A stretch of DNA of 64,000 bases from Unio delphinus (taxonomy: Eukaryota > Mollusca > Bivalvia > Unionida > Unionidae). This document shows, piece after piece, positions 35,901 through 50,300 of the stretch. Positions within the stretch are counted from its first letter, which is position 1, and each line of letters begins with the position of its first letter. Below the pieces are notes generated by a model that made no database searches, was not told the origin of the DNA, and saw nothing but the letters and a program-made list of their open reading frames with translations. The translations under genes and the position numbers were made by a program. Where the stretch lies: positions 1,292,501 to 1,356,500 of the forward strand of contig JAQISU010000096.1 in assembly GCA_029339505.1 (NCBI GenBank), read 5' to 3'.

Positions 35901-38900
35901 ACTGAAATAGTGCCAATTTGAACTCCAAAATGACCGTTTTGAAAATGTTTGATATTGCTAATCCACATCCGTGTAAAGTCGTATTAGATTGGTTGGTTCT
36001 AAATGAAAATGGTACTGTTTTTGACCTCAAATGTGGTCATCATGGCAGCCATCTTAAAAATCTTGGTCAGCACAGTTTTTGTCAACTAGAATAAACAGTC
36101 ATATTGTCATAGGGTTTTAGACAATTCTTCTCATGGTGTCTTAGTTTTCCAAACTGAAAATGGTGCCAATCTGACTTCCATTATGGCTGTCACATCAGCT
36201 AATTTGAAAATCTGACCTCAAGAATATTGATAGTTTCAACAGTCAGCAGCTTAACACTGAAAGTACATGCTAGTCGTGACTTTATTTGCTCTGTTGTCCA
36301 TGTCTCGTAGTCCTCGTCACGCCTCAAGTCGTTTTCAATGAGGTAAGCATATTACTTCAACTAGCCATGACTGCTTGTAAAACTATATTTGATTGGTTTA
36401 TGGCATTCCTTGTATTTTACTTTGCATTTATTTAAGTTTTACAAATACTCACTTTTGAGCATGTGGAAAAAGTTAAAATGGCTGACGCTGAATATGATGG
36501 TGTTTTCTTGCAACACATGCTGGTGATAATAATGATTTTGAAGAATTTGAGGAGGATAAAATTAATGGAGCTGACGGAGTGTTGATAGAAATACTCATGA
36601 GTGATTTTGAGTCGAGAATTCATGTGGAACTGGAGTCTGATGTTCACACTCACTTGACATGAAAAGATGGTGAACCTGTTAACCCCCATTCACTGGTAAT
36701 ACAAAATTAAATGTCAAGATGGTGAATACTGAACCTATGGACTATTTGAGACTTTTTCTTAGATGAGTTGTTGCATCTGATAGTAGATCAAACAAATCGT
36801 TATGCAGATCAGAGAGTTCATGATGCAGACTTGAAGAAGTTGCATGAAGAAATGGAGGCCTGTCACACCTGAGCATCTAAGCCTTTTTGCATTGATTATA
36901 GTAAATAAATCTGATCTTGATTCCTTATGAACTACTGATGATGTGATATCAACTGCATACTTAAGCAAAAACTGAGTATGGGGTAGAGTTCTAGCTATTC
37001 TAAGCATTTTGCACCTGGCAGGTGAGAACACAAGATCCGCCCAATGATTGAAAAAAATTAAGCCTTTGCTGAGGTTTATTCACCAGATATGAACCTGTTT
37101 TTTGATATTAGAATAAATTAACAGGTGAATGTTTTTCACGAACATTTATTTCTGACTGGGTTTCTAAACTTACCTGTGACATTCTTGGAGTGGATGTTTA
37201 CAAAACTCATCCTTTCTTTACCACTGATTTTCACAATTTTGATATAACATTGTGACAGGCATAACATACAGATGATCATGTAAATATGTTAAACTTAAAC
37301 AAGTGTCTTGGTACTAACCTTAAAGTTTAGACAACCACCATCATATTTCATATAGGGTTTGTGTATCTGTTGTGTATATTTATTGAAATACATGCAATTT
37401 AAAAACTGCAGTTTTTTTTTTTTCTTCTCAAACAATTCAGCACTGAGGGATCTTGTACTGCCAAAAATATGTAGCACTTTAAGGGTTAAAAAAAGAAATG
37501 GTCTTCTCGTGAAATTCAGGAAACAAGTCACATGAATAAACTTATAAAATGGTGCTGGAAAGACTGCTGTTTATAAAAATTTTGTAAAATGAAGACTTTT
37601 TAAATGAAGGATAATATTTTGTTTGTTTCCATTTTCAGCTATCTGAATGCTATCCAGACAGTTTGCCCCCACATTTTGAGGTATCTTACAACGGCTGTCA
37701 TCACAAATAAGGCCAGGCGGAGGACAGTGTTGAAAGATCTTGTCAAGGTCATTCAGCAGGTACAAAACATATAATATGTATTTGCACCTTACAAATCAAC
37801 ATAGTTTTGCGTATCATATTTTTTTCATCTGTGAGGTTCAGCTTTGGACCAAAAGTAAAGGTAAAAATACCATTACATACAAAATATTCCTGCAGTATTA
37901 TCTATAAAGCAAAATAATGTTGCTTCAACCTTAGTACTTTGTTATTTATTCCTTTGCCTTTAGAACATGACATGGAATGAGAAAAGTATTCCTTTGGCGT
38001 TAGATCATGATATGGAATGACAAAGGTTCTGAAAGTAATTAATGGGAAGAGAAATTCACATATGCCTGTTGCCTGTCTTATGTCCTGGACTGAGTTGGCA
38101 TTATGAACAACATGTTCCAGCAGTCTCTATTTGACCAAGACTAAACATGTTTTGTTTTAAGTCTGAACTTTGGACTGCCATCATAAACACTTGAAATGAT
38201 TGTTCATATTACTGTACACAGGTATATACTCGCTTCAAAGTCGAAACTAACAACAAAAAAATATCATCTAGGGCTCTGCCAATGCGGGTATGTGATAAAA
38301 ACTTGCCAGTAGCTTCATGTGGATAGATGGTTCTTGCTGGGGGTTTTCTCCTTTGAATACGTTCCCCAATCACATTACTTTAGGGATATTAGCCTGCTAC
38401 CTCGCGAATCCAGCCCTACCAAAAGACGAAAATTCGTCTTTCCTGTCTATGTCATATAGACAAAGGGCAATAACTCTTGCCCATTACCTCCCCTTGCCGC
38501 CCGTTAGGTGTCGCTTTAGTTTTTTAGCTTCGCTTACGCGAAAACACGTACAATTAGACCTCCAATGAATCCAAGCCATCTTAGTGTAAATTCTGACCAT
38601 CCGAAGTTAAATTTGGAATTACTGTGTTGGATAATCATTCCTCTACAGGTCGTATACATTATTTTACAATATTTTCCAATTTGAGTGACTTTGTCACCTT
38701 TTCTAGACTTCGGACCAGGTTGCAACGTGGTCAAAGCATGTAATACATGTAGCACTCAATAATTTCGCTTATTCCGTATGTAACGTTTACGATATTAGCG
38801 ACTAATAACGTGCTGCATTGATAATGTGTGCTGTATTTATCTTCTTTGACGTTTCAGTAGACTTCAAAAAAGTCTTTGAACGACCAATTGCGACTATTTA

Positions 38901-41900
38901 ATGGCGGACTTCGTGTTGTAGTCACGAATTCACGCGACACTTAATCATTTCGCTTCCTCCGTTAGTTACGGTTATGGAATAGCGACTTAATAGCGTACTG
39001 AATTGTTAATTTGTGCTTTGTTTATCTTCTTTCCGTTTCAGTAGACTTCGTCTCTGAACGACCAGTTGCGACTATTTAATGGCGGAATTTCGTGTTGTAG
39101 TCACGAATTCACGCGACACTTAATCATTTCGCTTCCTTCGTTAGTTACGGTTATGGAATAGCGACTTAATAGCGTACTGAATTGTTAATTTGTGCTTTGT
39201 TTATCATCTTTTCGTTTCAGTAGACTTCGTCTTGAACGACCTATTGCAACATGCTCGCGGTGATAACTAGTGTGGTCATTAAGAGTTAACATGGCACGGA
39301 ATAATTTGACTACTCCGTTAATAACGGTTATAGTATTATCGAATTAATAATATGCTGAATTTTTTTAATCTGTGCTTTGTTCTCTTCTTTTGTCGTTTCA
39401 GTAGCAAAGTCGACAACGAAGGCATGAATGGCAAAATGGGTGTTGGCAATGTGGAAATGGAGGAAATTATGTTGACATGGTTTAGGCTGCCCAGTGGATG
39501 TAAATTTCACCGCAGGTCCGTGCATGGCTTTCGGGCCTGTAAGTCCGGACGCATGGAGTCTAGGCTGGATCAATTGGATCCATTTTATTATGCACTTTCG
39601 CCGGCCGGCCGTCCAGCCGACACCGTCAGTTCAGCCGGCACTTCAGCAGGCACCAACCGGCACTAGCCATACATCCGGCACCGTCCGTTCAGCCCAAATG
39701 GCACCGGACGGCCAGCCGACCTTCCAGCTGGCATCAACAGGCACCGGCCGTTCAGCCCAAATGGCACCGGCCGGCCAGCCGACCTTCCAGCCTGCATCAA
39801 CCGGCACCGGCTGTCCATCCGACAACGACCGTTCAGCCCAAATGGCACCGGTCGTCCAGCCGACCTTCCAGCCGGCATCAACCTATGCAGGCCGTCCATC
39901 CGGCAACGACCGTTCAGCCCAAATGGCACCGGTCGTCCAGCTGACCTTCCAGCCGGCATCAACCTGCACCGGCCATCCATCCGGCAACGACCGTTCAGCC
40001 CAAATGGTACCGGTCGTGCAACCGACCTTCCAGCCGGCATCAACCTGCACCGGCCGTCCATCCGGCAACGACCGTTCAGCCCAAATGGCACCGGTCTTCC
40101 AGCCGACATCAACCTGCACCGGCTGTACATTTGATTTACGGAGATTATAGTGATGTACCCGTCAGTCAATCTGTACTACTGGTTACATATCACTACCATG
40201 AGAGAGATGTTATAGATGTATCTCCGTCCAATCAGACCATTCGAGATGCAGGTGCCGGTCATAGCCGGACCTTCGCCGACATTCCGGCCGACCATATACC
40301 AGACAAATCAGTCGGTATCGCCGGTGTACACCTCCCGTCACGTCAAATACGTGTCGGTGTGATTTTAAAACAAGGGAGAATTAGTGACATTATCAGAGAT
40401 GACGGAATTGAGTTATCTATGCCACTTGGTATGCGCTACCCAGATATGGCAGCTTTACCAGAACAGGACTTTCAGGCCGACCATTCGTCAGTTCAATCAG
40501 CCGTTAGTGCCGGCCGTCCATATGTTCACGGCTTCTCCACAAGGGAGATTTAGTGAAAGTGTCAATTATGACAGAATTGCGTCATCTAGGTCACCTGGTA
40601 TGCTGTACAGATATGCAAGCTATACCAGAACCAACATTCCCTCTGAGCGAATGGTAGATGGGTGCACAGTGCTGGCCGCACTACATAAGCATTATGTAAT
40701 TATTATTACCTTCTAGCCGGCACCAACCGGCACCGGGCGTCCATCCGGCAATGACCGTTCAGCCATATGGCACCGGTCATCCAGCCGGCACTAACCGGCA
40801 CCGGGCGTCGATCCGGCAATGACCATTCAACCCAAATGGCACCGGTTGTCCAGCCAAGCTTCCAGCCGACACTTGCCGGCACTGACAGTCCATCCGGCTC
40901 CGGCCGTCCAGCCCAACAGGCACCGGTCGTCCAACCGTATGGAGATTTTAGTCATATACCAGTCCGTCCGACTGTACCGCTGTACCAGCACGGGGACTTT
41001 TATCATACCGCAATCCGCACAAATCGGATTGACGAAGATTCTAGTGATGTTTCCGTCTGTCAATCCGTACTACCAGTTACATATCACTACCATGACTCTG
41101 ATGTTGGCGATGAATCTCTCGATCCAACCCGACCATTCGAGTGGTCGGTGCCGGTCATAGCCGGCCCGTCGCAGGCGTTCAGGCCAAACATATACCAATC
41201 AATTCATTCGGCATTGCCGGCCGTCCATAGGCTATCAACTCATCCACAAGGGAGAGTGAATGCCTTTTTTAGAGATGACGGAATCGAGTCATCTATGCCA
41301 CCTGGTATGCATTACCCCGATATGGATGCTTTACCAGAGCAAGATTATGCACATAGTGAGTGCGATGAATCACAGGCAAATCAGCTGTATGCAGATCCAA
41401 CTATGGAACGGACTGAGTTCAGCTTCAAAGCCGCAGTGGAGAAAATTTTTAGGGTGTTAAGGCCCCTTCAGAATGCCCTCCACCTCCTGCTGCAATTACC
41501 GACTATAGGGTTAGTGCGTCGGTCGATCTGGATGAAGGGGAAGAGATTCTATCCTTCCGCCTCCTTCCCCAGTCGACAAAATTAAGGAAATTAATGACCG
41601 TCTGTCGACACGTATAGGGGATCCAGGAAATGCTAAGGCGTTCTTTTCTGAAAGCCAAGTACCAGCGTCGTTTTCAGGTCGATGATACAAAACTCACTCC
41701 GATGCGTTCAATACTGAGGTCCTGGCTCGGGATAAAATAGGGCAGCAGTCCATATGTCTGCGGCATTGTCTTATAAAGTGGACAAAACTGTGTTCAATGC
41801 CACGTCCAAGCTGGTTCGAATGTAGTCGCTACATCTTCACTGTTAGACCTAGCCTCCCTAGCCATTTTCAGGATCGCTGAAAAATCTGGCAATGAACATG

Positions 41901-44900
41901 CTTGGGATTCGACGGCCCGGTTAGCTAGGGTTCTTAACAGGGCAGCTCACCATTCCATGGCCAATGCGCTGACTGCTTCTGCCAACCTAGACCTGATACG
42001 TCGTGACGCATGTCTGAAGGGCACGTCGCTTAAACCCCATCATAAGCTGGCTAGATATGACCGACGCACATTTCACGTCCCTATCCCACGAGTAGCGGAC
42101 ATTCTCCGTTGTGCTTGTCGGGACTAGGCTTATCAGTTCCATGTCATACCTTTTGGCCTAAATTTAAGCACTTGGGCTAGTACCAAGGTTATGGGTTACG
42201 TCGTCACCCTGTTCCGCTCGACTTCATCTATTGCGTCGGCAGTATATTTGGATGACATCCTCCAGAAACATCTGTCAAGTTCTATTCTGCTCAAAGGCAG
42301 AAACGATCTTATATCACTTTACGTCATATAGGCTTTCTCGTGAACTGGATAAAGTTTGATCTCTGTCCAATCCGGATTTTGGTCCATCTGGGTGTGGAGT
42401 TTCTCCCGATCTGAATCTGGTAAGGCTTCCTCGAGTTTGCGATTATCCAGATAATTGCACTCGTAGAGTCCGTTTCCGACAGGATGCGCATTTTAGCGAG
42501 AGAGTTGCAGATCCTCGGATTATTCAATGCGGCAGCAGACTTGATCCCGATCAGCCGTCCTTTTATGCGCCCTTTACAAAGGACGTTGCTAGCGTAATTG
42601 CGCTCTTTTCAAGTCCCTTCGATCCCAGAAAACAGTCATGCTCACGCCAGAGATACAATCATTCTTGAGTCAATGGCACAACCCCTGTAGTCTGTCCACA
42701 GGGATTACTCTGGAGATACCCCAAGGGGATAACGGTATGTTCCGCCACTAATACCTACGGTTGGGGTGCCCACCTGTTGCCGAACTTCGATACTGTCAGC
42801 GGCACGTGGGTGCCAGGGGCGAGCCCTTTCCACATCAACCTTTCAGAAATAACGGCTGTCATCAATGCCTTTCGTTTCGGGCAGGATCAACTCTTATTAC
42901 AAACTGCCCTCATTATGTCAGACAACATTGTGGTGGTGCCTTGCCTCAAAACAAGGGGACACCAATCACCAGACCTGTGCAATCTGAACTGGCAATTTCT
43001 ACATTGGTTCGACAATCTCCACCTCAATGTACAATTCAGACACATTCTTGGCAGACTCAATGTCTTGGCTGACACTCTATCTAGTCATTCACACAGAATG
43101 GTCACTCCATCAATCGGACTTTCTTCCAATTGACACACTTTGGAGACGTCCGATGATTGATCTTTTGCAACAAGATGGAATCGCAAGTTCTCCACCTTTC
43201 ATCTCACAGGTTCCAGACCCAGAAGCTTGGGTCGTGGATGCTCGATCAATCACCTGGGAAGGGTTGTGGGCATTCTCCTACCCTCCCACGGTCTTGGTAC
43301 TGGAATTAATCCAGAAGTTAAGGGGTCAGAATTGTCAGATGGTTCTGATTACCCCTCTCAGATGGAACAACTCCTGGGTCTCCGATCTACTCAATCTAGG
43401 CGATAGATCTACCCAGGAAGATTACAGTCAGCACAAGTATTCACAAGCAACCGCGGCCAGGGGTGTTCCACCCCTGTCCGGACCGTCTTTATGTTCAAGC
43501 TTGGCTCTTGTCCAGACAGCCTTGCAAGACAAACAATTTAAATCTTTGATTGCGGAGAGAATCTCGAGAGCAAGAAGGCCCTCTACTCTGAAGGTTTACG
43601 AGGGCAAGTGGCATGTTTTCAGAGACTGGTACCATATCATTCACATTGTTCCTCTGAGTGTCACAATCCCTCAACTGGCCAACTTTTCTCTGGCTTTTCG
43701 AGGAGAAACATCTGGCTCCAGTTATTCTCAAATGTTACCGCTCCATGATATCAGACACATTCCGCCATTCTGGTACATGTGCTATCAGCCATGACAAAGA
43801 TTTGTCAGATCTTTAGACATTTAAAAAAAAAAAAAAAAAAATTTAATCGACTTATATCCCTCACCCTGTTTTCAAATGGAATCTGTCCTGGGTTTTAACA
43901 TGACTCAATTCAGACAGTATTGAGTCTTTAACCCACGATTAGTTAAAGCTACTATCATACAAATTGGGTTTCTTGATAGCCTTAGCTTCAGCATGCAGGG
44001 TGAGCGAGTTACATGTCATTTCTAGTGACCCGAACTCTCTTTCGTTTCGATCAGAGGGTTTGATGGTCCTCTTGACGCAGCCAGGCTTCGTAGTCCAAAA
44101 TAGATTACCATACATTGCGATCAACGAGTCGTCATTAGCTCGCTTTCTTTATAGATAAGTCAGGATCAACAGCCATGTAAGATCCTGTTTGGGCACTCTA
44201 GCACCATTTCAATGCATAGAGGTGAGTCAGGTCACATACTAGCACCTCTTTCTTCTGGTGATAGCTGGGATATGAGATATCACCATTCAAGCCCTTGCTT
44301 CATGGCTGTAGTGGGTTATACGCTCGGCGTACTCTGAGAATTCGCAAATCAGTCATCTTATAGAAGCTGTTGCAGAGTCAACCTTCTACAGTTTTATCTT
44401 CAAGTTTGTACTCGCAGAGGCAAACATTGATTCTAGTAGGTCCGGTGTTGGGCAGCCCAGACGCCCACCAGACCCATGTGCAACAATCAGCACAGCCTAT
44501 TAGCTTCGCTGGATTCGCCAGATAAATTTTTGTAGGTAAGAAGATTTCAATAACTATCTTCTTAACCGCATAAAAGGGTCACATATCACGTGACCCTGGG
44601 CTGTGTTGCTGATTGAAAATTAGGAGACCGGGTTATCATTCACATGGGGAATCCAACCATCATTCCCTAGAGGATACCCGGGGTGGAGGTCGGATGCTCC
44701 GCATTCCCTCCTCCTATTACTTATTCTCCTAAAGTAATGTGATTGGGGAACGTATTCAAAGGAGAAAGCAAATTTTTTAGTAAATTATGTTTCTCCGAGA
44801 ATACTTACCCAATCACATTACTAAGAAACCCTCCCAACCACCCCGCCATGCGAGCATCCTCGTGTTTTATATATCGCTCAGCTTAAAAACTAAAGAAGCG

Positions 44901-47324
44901 ACACCTAACGGGCGGCAAGGGGAGGTAATGGGCAAGAGTTATTGCCCTTTGTCTATATGACATAGACAGGAAAGACGAATTTTCGTCTTTTGGTAGGGCT
45001 GGATTCGCGAGGTAGCAGGCTAATATCCCTAAAGTAATGTGATTGGGTAAGTATTCTCGGAGAAACATAATTTACTAAAAAATTTGCTTTCTCCTGGTTC
45101 GTCCTCCCTCAAATTACTGGCTGCTATATATAACCTATCTTGCACTGAGAAATGTCATTAACCCCAAAACAACAACAAACAACATAGACCTTGATCTGTC
45201 ATGCATCAAAAATCATGGTCTACAGTTTTTTTCCACTGGGTACCCCTAACAAACTGCGGAAACCCAGATCTGCTAGTCTAGTGCATTATGCAATAGCAGA
45301 TCTGGGTCTTTGCAGTTTGTAGTTGGACTCGACATCAACAATAAAGTAGTATCATCCTAAATTCTTTTTTTTGACATGTTCATCTCCATCTCCAGGTCTC
45401 ATTACTATTACTGTGTGTGTGTGTGTCTGTTTTGAGAGAGAAAGAGAAGACAAAGAAAGCAATGCTTCAGTATCGTTGGTAGGAAAGAGTGATATGGTTG
45501 ACATAACTTAGTCACATAGTCTTCAGCTGTTTCTTTGCAAGTTTCCACTACTATGGAATACACTAATATCCAAATAATACTTGGTGGCCAAATTTACTTT
45601 CAGTTTTTTGTTCTTTAGGGACTATGTGTTTTGGTATCATAACTTGACCCACATTAGCTGTCATGCTTCCTACAGTAATTGCAGTGGCAGTAGCATCCCT
45701 TATTCTTTTATAGTTCCTTCCATCTTATGAAGCAAAGATTATGAATGCAGCAAGTTACAGAATTACATAATGTTTTTCATTCTGTTAAATTTACTATCAA
45801 TGGATCATCAATCCAAGTCATTGGTGGTTTTCATTTTTCTTGATTAATTTAATTTCTTGATGTATAAAGTTTTCTAACTTAAGAAGAATATCTTTTTAAC
45901 CTGTGACCACACAGATATGTAAGAATCAAGAGTTGTTCAAGTTGTTTTACGGGTAGTTTATCTTGAAGCTTTCCTTTCCGAAAAGGCTTTGATAAAATTT
46001 GTCACCTCTGCATTGGCTTGAAATGGTATTCAGGTTCAGAGTGTTATGTTGTAGACTGGCGCCATAGACATTTACAGCATACAGGGAAGGAATGATTCGC
46101 TTTTATTATGATAATGGATACTGCATGGTAAATATAAACAAGAAGCATGTCAATATGTTAAAAGATGATTAGTAATTTAAAACAAACTTCAAATGAATCA
46201 TTAAACATGTTTGTCTTATTTTTAATCGCCAAAACAAGCCATTATTTCATTCAGTTTCTGGAAACAAATCTGACCTCCAAAACGGCAAATTTCATACTTA
46301 ATATATCAGACTGTCGTATTAGTCCAAAGTAACTTAGTCATGCCTTAAATGCATGGTGGTTTTGCCGTATTTCAATCCATAAAAAAATGGACCACTCTGG
46401 TGGTCCAAGTGGTAAGTGCGTTTACCTCAGATATGGAAGGTCACAGGTTCGAGCATCATCCAAGTGATACAAAAGGCTGATAAAAATGGTACAGACGGCT
46501 GCCTGGCTTGGTGATCAACTTTAATAGGCTAGTGTTATGACTGGTGTGTCAGGATAATACAGACTGGGTGGGATATGATATTACATGTCTCAGTGCTTGA
46601 CACCACTATAATAGGTCACACTGCAGACATTGTAGATTTATGATTGAAAAATTGTTAAAGCGACATTAAAAATTCAAATCACACACCTCAAAAAATACAA
46701 GCATGTTAGAAAACACAGCTCTGTATGTAAGTGAAAATCTGTCATTTTGTACTCTTCTGCCATTGTGAAAATCTGTCCTGTTTTACTCTTCTGCTATCGT
46801 GAAAATCTGCACAAATATAAGTAAGAATGCTTACATTGTTTGGCATTTAATGAACAAATGAAAGTAGGTGAAATTGGTTGGATCTTGATTATAGGTTTCC
46901 ACATAGTTAAAGAAATAATAAAAGTAATTTTGGTTATAAATATTCCTAGACTAACGGAACTAATGAATTGATCCCAGTTTTAGCAATTTGTTACTGAAAC
47001 TTTTGTCTTAAATAATTCTTACATCCTTTTTCCCTTGTATTTTTTACCAGGAATCCTACACATACAAGGACCCAATTACAGAGTTTGTTGAATGTCTGTA
47101 TGTACACTTTGACTTTGATGGAGCCCAGCAGAAGCTTCGAGAATGTGAAAGTGTAAGTTATAATATTATGTCTCACTACTTAATTTTTTTAAAACTTTTT
47201 CCATTAGTAATGGAGTGCATTTTGGTTGAATAATATGATTGTTGCTAGCTCTGAGTCACATAGATTTTTTTTATTATTTGTATTATTATTTATATTATTA
47301 TTGTATTATTATTATTTGTATTAC

Positions 47325-47372
<48 letters not shown>

Positions 47373-50300
47373 GGTATAAAATGTGACATCAATTTCTTTG
47401 TGGCCAGAAGGACTAGTAGATTGATACAAATTATTTGTCTTGATGAATCTCTACTAGACTGAACTGAAAAATTGAATTTATTTTTCCTGTGTCTGTTTTC
47501 ATGAACACTGTACACCAGTCAAGCTGCATAATATTGACCTCATTCGGAATCCGTTAATATTTGGCTATGTCTGCTGAAATGTTTGTCTTTTCCTTGTCAT
47601 AAATATTATTCCACTCTGGTTCCTTTTTTTCTTCAGTGGCTTAGCACCATCTTAAGAATAAGGCCACGTTTTAACAGTTTCTAATCATTGCTACTGCTTG
47701 CTCAAGGGCTGTTCCATTTAAACATGCATGTTACCCAGGGAAGGCAGTTTTTTAAAAAAAAAATATATACCTGGGTACTTTGATTCATAGAGTTCATACT
47801 AAAATGATAAGAAAATTCTATATTGCATTTATGGGTGAGCACTTCACATTAAAAGTGCCTTCCCTGGGCCTTATGTATGTTTTACTGGAACAGCCATTTT
47901 TAGGAAAAGTGAGAATTACACCAACATTTTGAAATACAAGAAGTAAAATTCAAGTTGATTTATCTATATGTAGCAGATAGCTCTAAGACAACTTTTTTAA
48001 AAAAAATACTTAAAATAGCAACAAAAAAACCCACTGAAAATCTGATATGTTACTCGCCATAAGGCTATTAAATTATGCAAACTTCTAGTCCAGCAGGAAA
48101 TTTACTAGCCCTGGTCTTTTGGACTACTACTTTTGAGCCCTGTTATGCCACCACTGCATGATGGGCATCTTGATTTAGTCTGTTCATTCATCCATTTGTC
48201 TGCCCATCCATCCCAAGAAGCAATATTGCAAAGAAATTACTTGAAATACATAAATGAAATATGGCTGACATGACTGCATGTACAAATAGATCACCTGACT
48301 CAATTTTCAGACCATTACAGCAGTATTTATTGTTTACCTGGTCAATGCCAGGTGTTTATGGTATGATCAGGCATCAAAAGGTCAAGTGTCAGGATCACAG
48401 ACTGAAAGAAGGAAAACGGTTCCACACCAAAACTTGTCTTTTATACCAGGTACCTTGACAAAACTTTATAAATGGTTTTCATTCAGAATTGAAGGTCAGG
48501 TTCATAGTGATTCTACTGAAATAAATGGTTTCTGCATGATATCTGGATTTTGTGGATGGCTTGCATTTGAGACTAGCGAGACACTTGTTAATTCTAGGGA
48601 TGAAAAGGTCAAGGTAGCAGGGAAAAAGAAGGAAAGATGATTTTCACAAAACTTAAGTTTACTGTCTTGGATAAACTTTATAGATGACTTGTATTTGAGA
48701 TGAGGAATATGTCATTTGATGTAGTTGATAAAAGTTCGAAATTAGAGAGACTCCAGGAAGGAAAACAATTTATACAAAAATAAAAATCCTATGAAATGTA
48801 TGATGACCAAACATGTTGATGGCTTGCATTGGGAACAAGAAGGGTACCTGCTAATTTGAGGATCAATAGGTCAGGGGTCATGGTCAATAAGACTGAAGGA
48901 ACAAGATGCTTACTTAGTTCAAAGGTTGTGCACTGTCTGATATTTGACAGGAAGCCAGTGCAAGAGCAGTTGGCCAAAAATTCTGGGACAGTAAGATGGA
49001 TTCTGTAAACATTTCTTCCCTTGCATATGTTTCCAGGTTTCTCTATATTCTGCATCTTTATCTATATTTGATGGCGCATCAGTCTTGTTTTTATACCATG
49101 TCACCTAGACTTGCATTTTGGGTAATAAAGGAACCTATAGATTCTGCACGGTAAATTCCACTTACCTTGTTTAAGGGTCAAGAAAATTGAGACCAGTGGT
49201 TCCCTACTAGTGCCTTCATGGAGCAGTATTGTATACTAAGTAGGCTTAGTTTAGCCCAAGTCTGTTGCATTTGTGTACCTACTTTTATGCCTGTAATCTA
49301 TCTTGGTACATAGAGATAGGTTACTTTTACCTACATTTCATTTTACATTTTACTGACTTCGTATACTTCCTTTACTGTTATCTCACCTCTGTCTGCGTGG
49401 GTTCTAGTCTCAGATTCGGCCAATGTGGTTATGTGAGAAAGCTTGCCAGTAGCTTCTTGTGGGTTGGTGGTTCTTTCCTGGGGTTTTCCTGGGTTCTTCC
49501 TCCACCATTAATACAGGCCGCCATGTATTGCCTATTGTGTGCTGAAAAATTGCACTAAACCCAACAATAACAACTTCCTATATACTATTATACCCAGTGG
49601 CATGAAACATGGTGATGCTATGTATTTCTCTTAGTACCAAACCATTTACAATTAGTTTTACCACCCATAATCCAATTTTGTCTTGATACATAGGAAAATA
49701 ATCTCCATTTGTTATACACAGATATTTGTATTCTGGATTTTAAAATTATTGCATGTGGTTTAAGGCACTAACATTTAAATGATTACTGCCATCTAATCTC
49801 GGTCTGTGTGGGTTCAAGTCTCTGGCTTAGCCACAGTATGTGAGAAAGCTTGCCAGTAGCTTTCCATGGGTCATTCGTTCTTCTTGGGTCTTTTGGGGTT
49901 TCTTCCTATACTAGACACAATCTATAAAGTGCTGTAAAATGGTGTAAAACCTAAAATAACAGTCAATTACATGAGTTATGACCCTGATTTCAGTTCCTTC
50001 CTTTCAGCAGCTTAACTTTACCTAAGTTTGTTTGATTCAGCCAAATTTGGTATGGATATTGATATTAAAATCTTGAAAGAGTTATGTAACTTTACTAAAG
50101 CTGCCAAATGTGTAACACCTCAGTTTATTCAAAAATGAAACTGGTGCTACTTGTTTCAGTTATGATCACCACAATAGCAAAAATCTTTAAATCTCTTAAA
50201 GACTTCTTATGGGGTCTGGTTGTTTGTAAATGAAAATGCAGCCTGTCTGACATCACATGTCACCATGCCAGCTATATAGAACATCTTATTACTACTGCCC

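Larger units (their letters stand above)
35243..37638 (+). other. EIF3E intron 7
   Basis: Holds the degenerate repeat array at 35580-36220 and a piggyBac-like transposase remnant at 36475-37060. Otherwise nothing nameable. Confidence 0.75.
38348..45090 (+). mobile_element. DIRS-type tyrosine-recombinase retrotransposon, copy 1 (6.7 kb)
   Basis: Inverted terminal repeats (38370-38530 and 44884-45048, near identical) have unequal tips: CTCCTTTGAATACG on the left, ...AAATTTGCTTT on the right. An internal complementary region at 44728-44821 joins the complements of both tips, which is the diagnostic DIRS arrangement. The order is 180-bp repeats, Gag-like ORF with 81-bp repeats, RT, RNase H, then tyrosine recombinase. 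All frames are broken by stops or shifts. No integrase, LTR or target duplication is present; a TTT at both edges fits recombinase-type joining. Same orientation as EIF3E and as copy 2. Confidence 0.92.
37760..47050 (+). other. EIF3E intron 8
   Basis: Dominated by DIRS copy 1 (38348-45090) inside a SINE, followed by a foldback repeat (45175-45333) and a family 2 SINE (46390). 45350-46380 shows nothing recognisable. Confidence 0.85.

Noticed and set aside
39663..40169. 168-codon minus-strand Arg/Pro-rich ORF
   Set aside because: Antisense of the DIRS copy 1 Gag repeat array.
47226..47462. Tyr-rich ORF over a (TTA)n tract
   Set aside because: Simple-repeat translation continuing into a hAT-like MITE.
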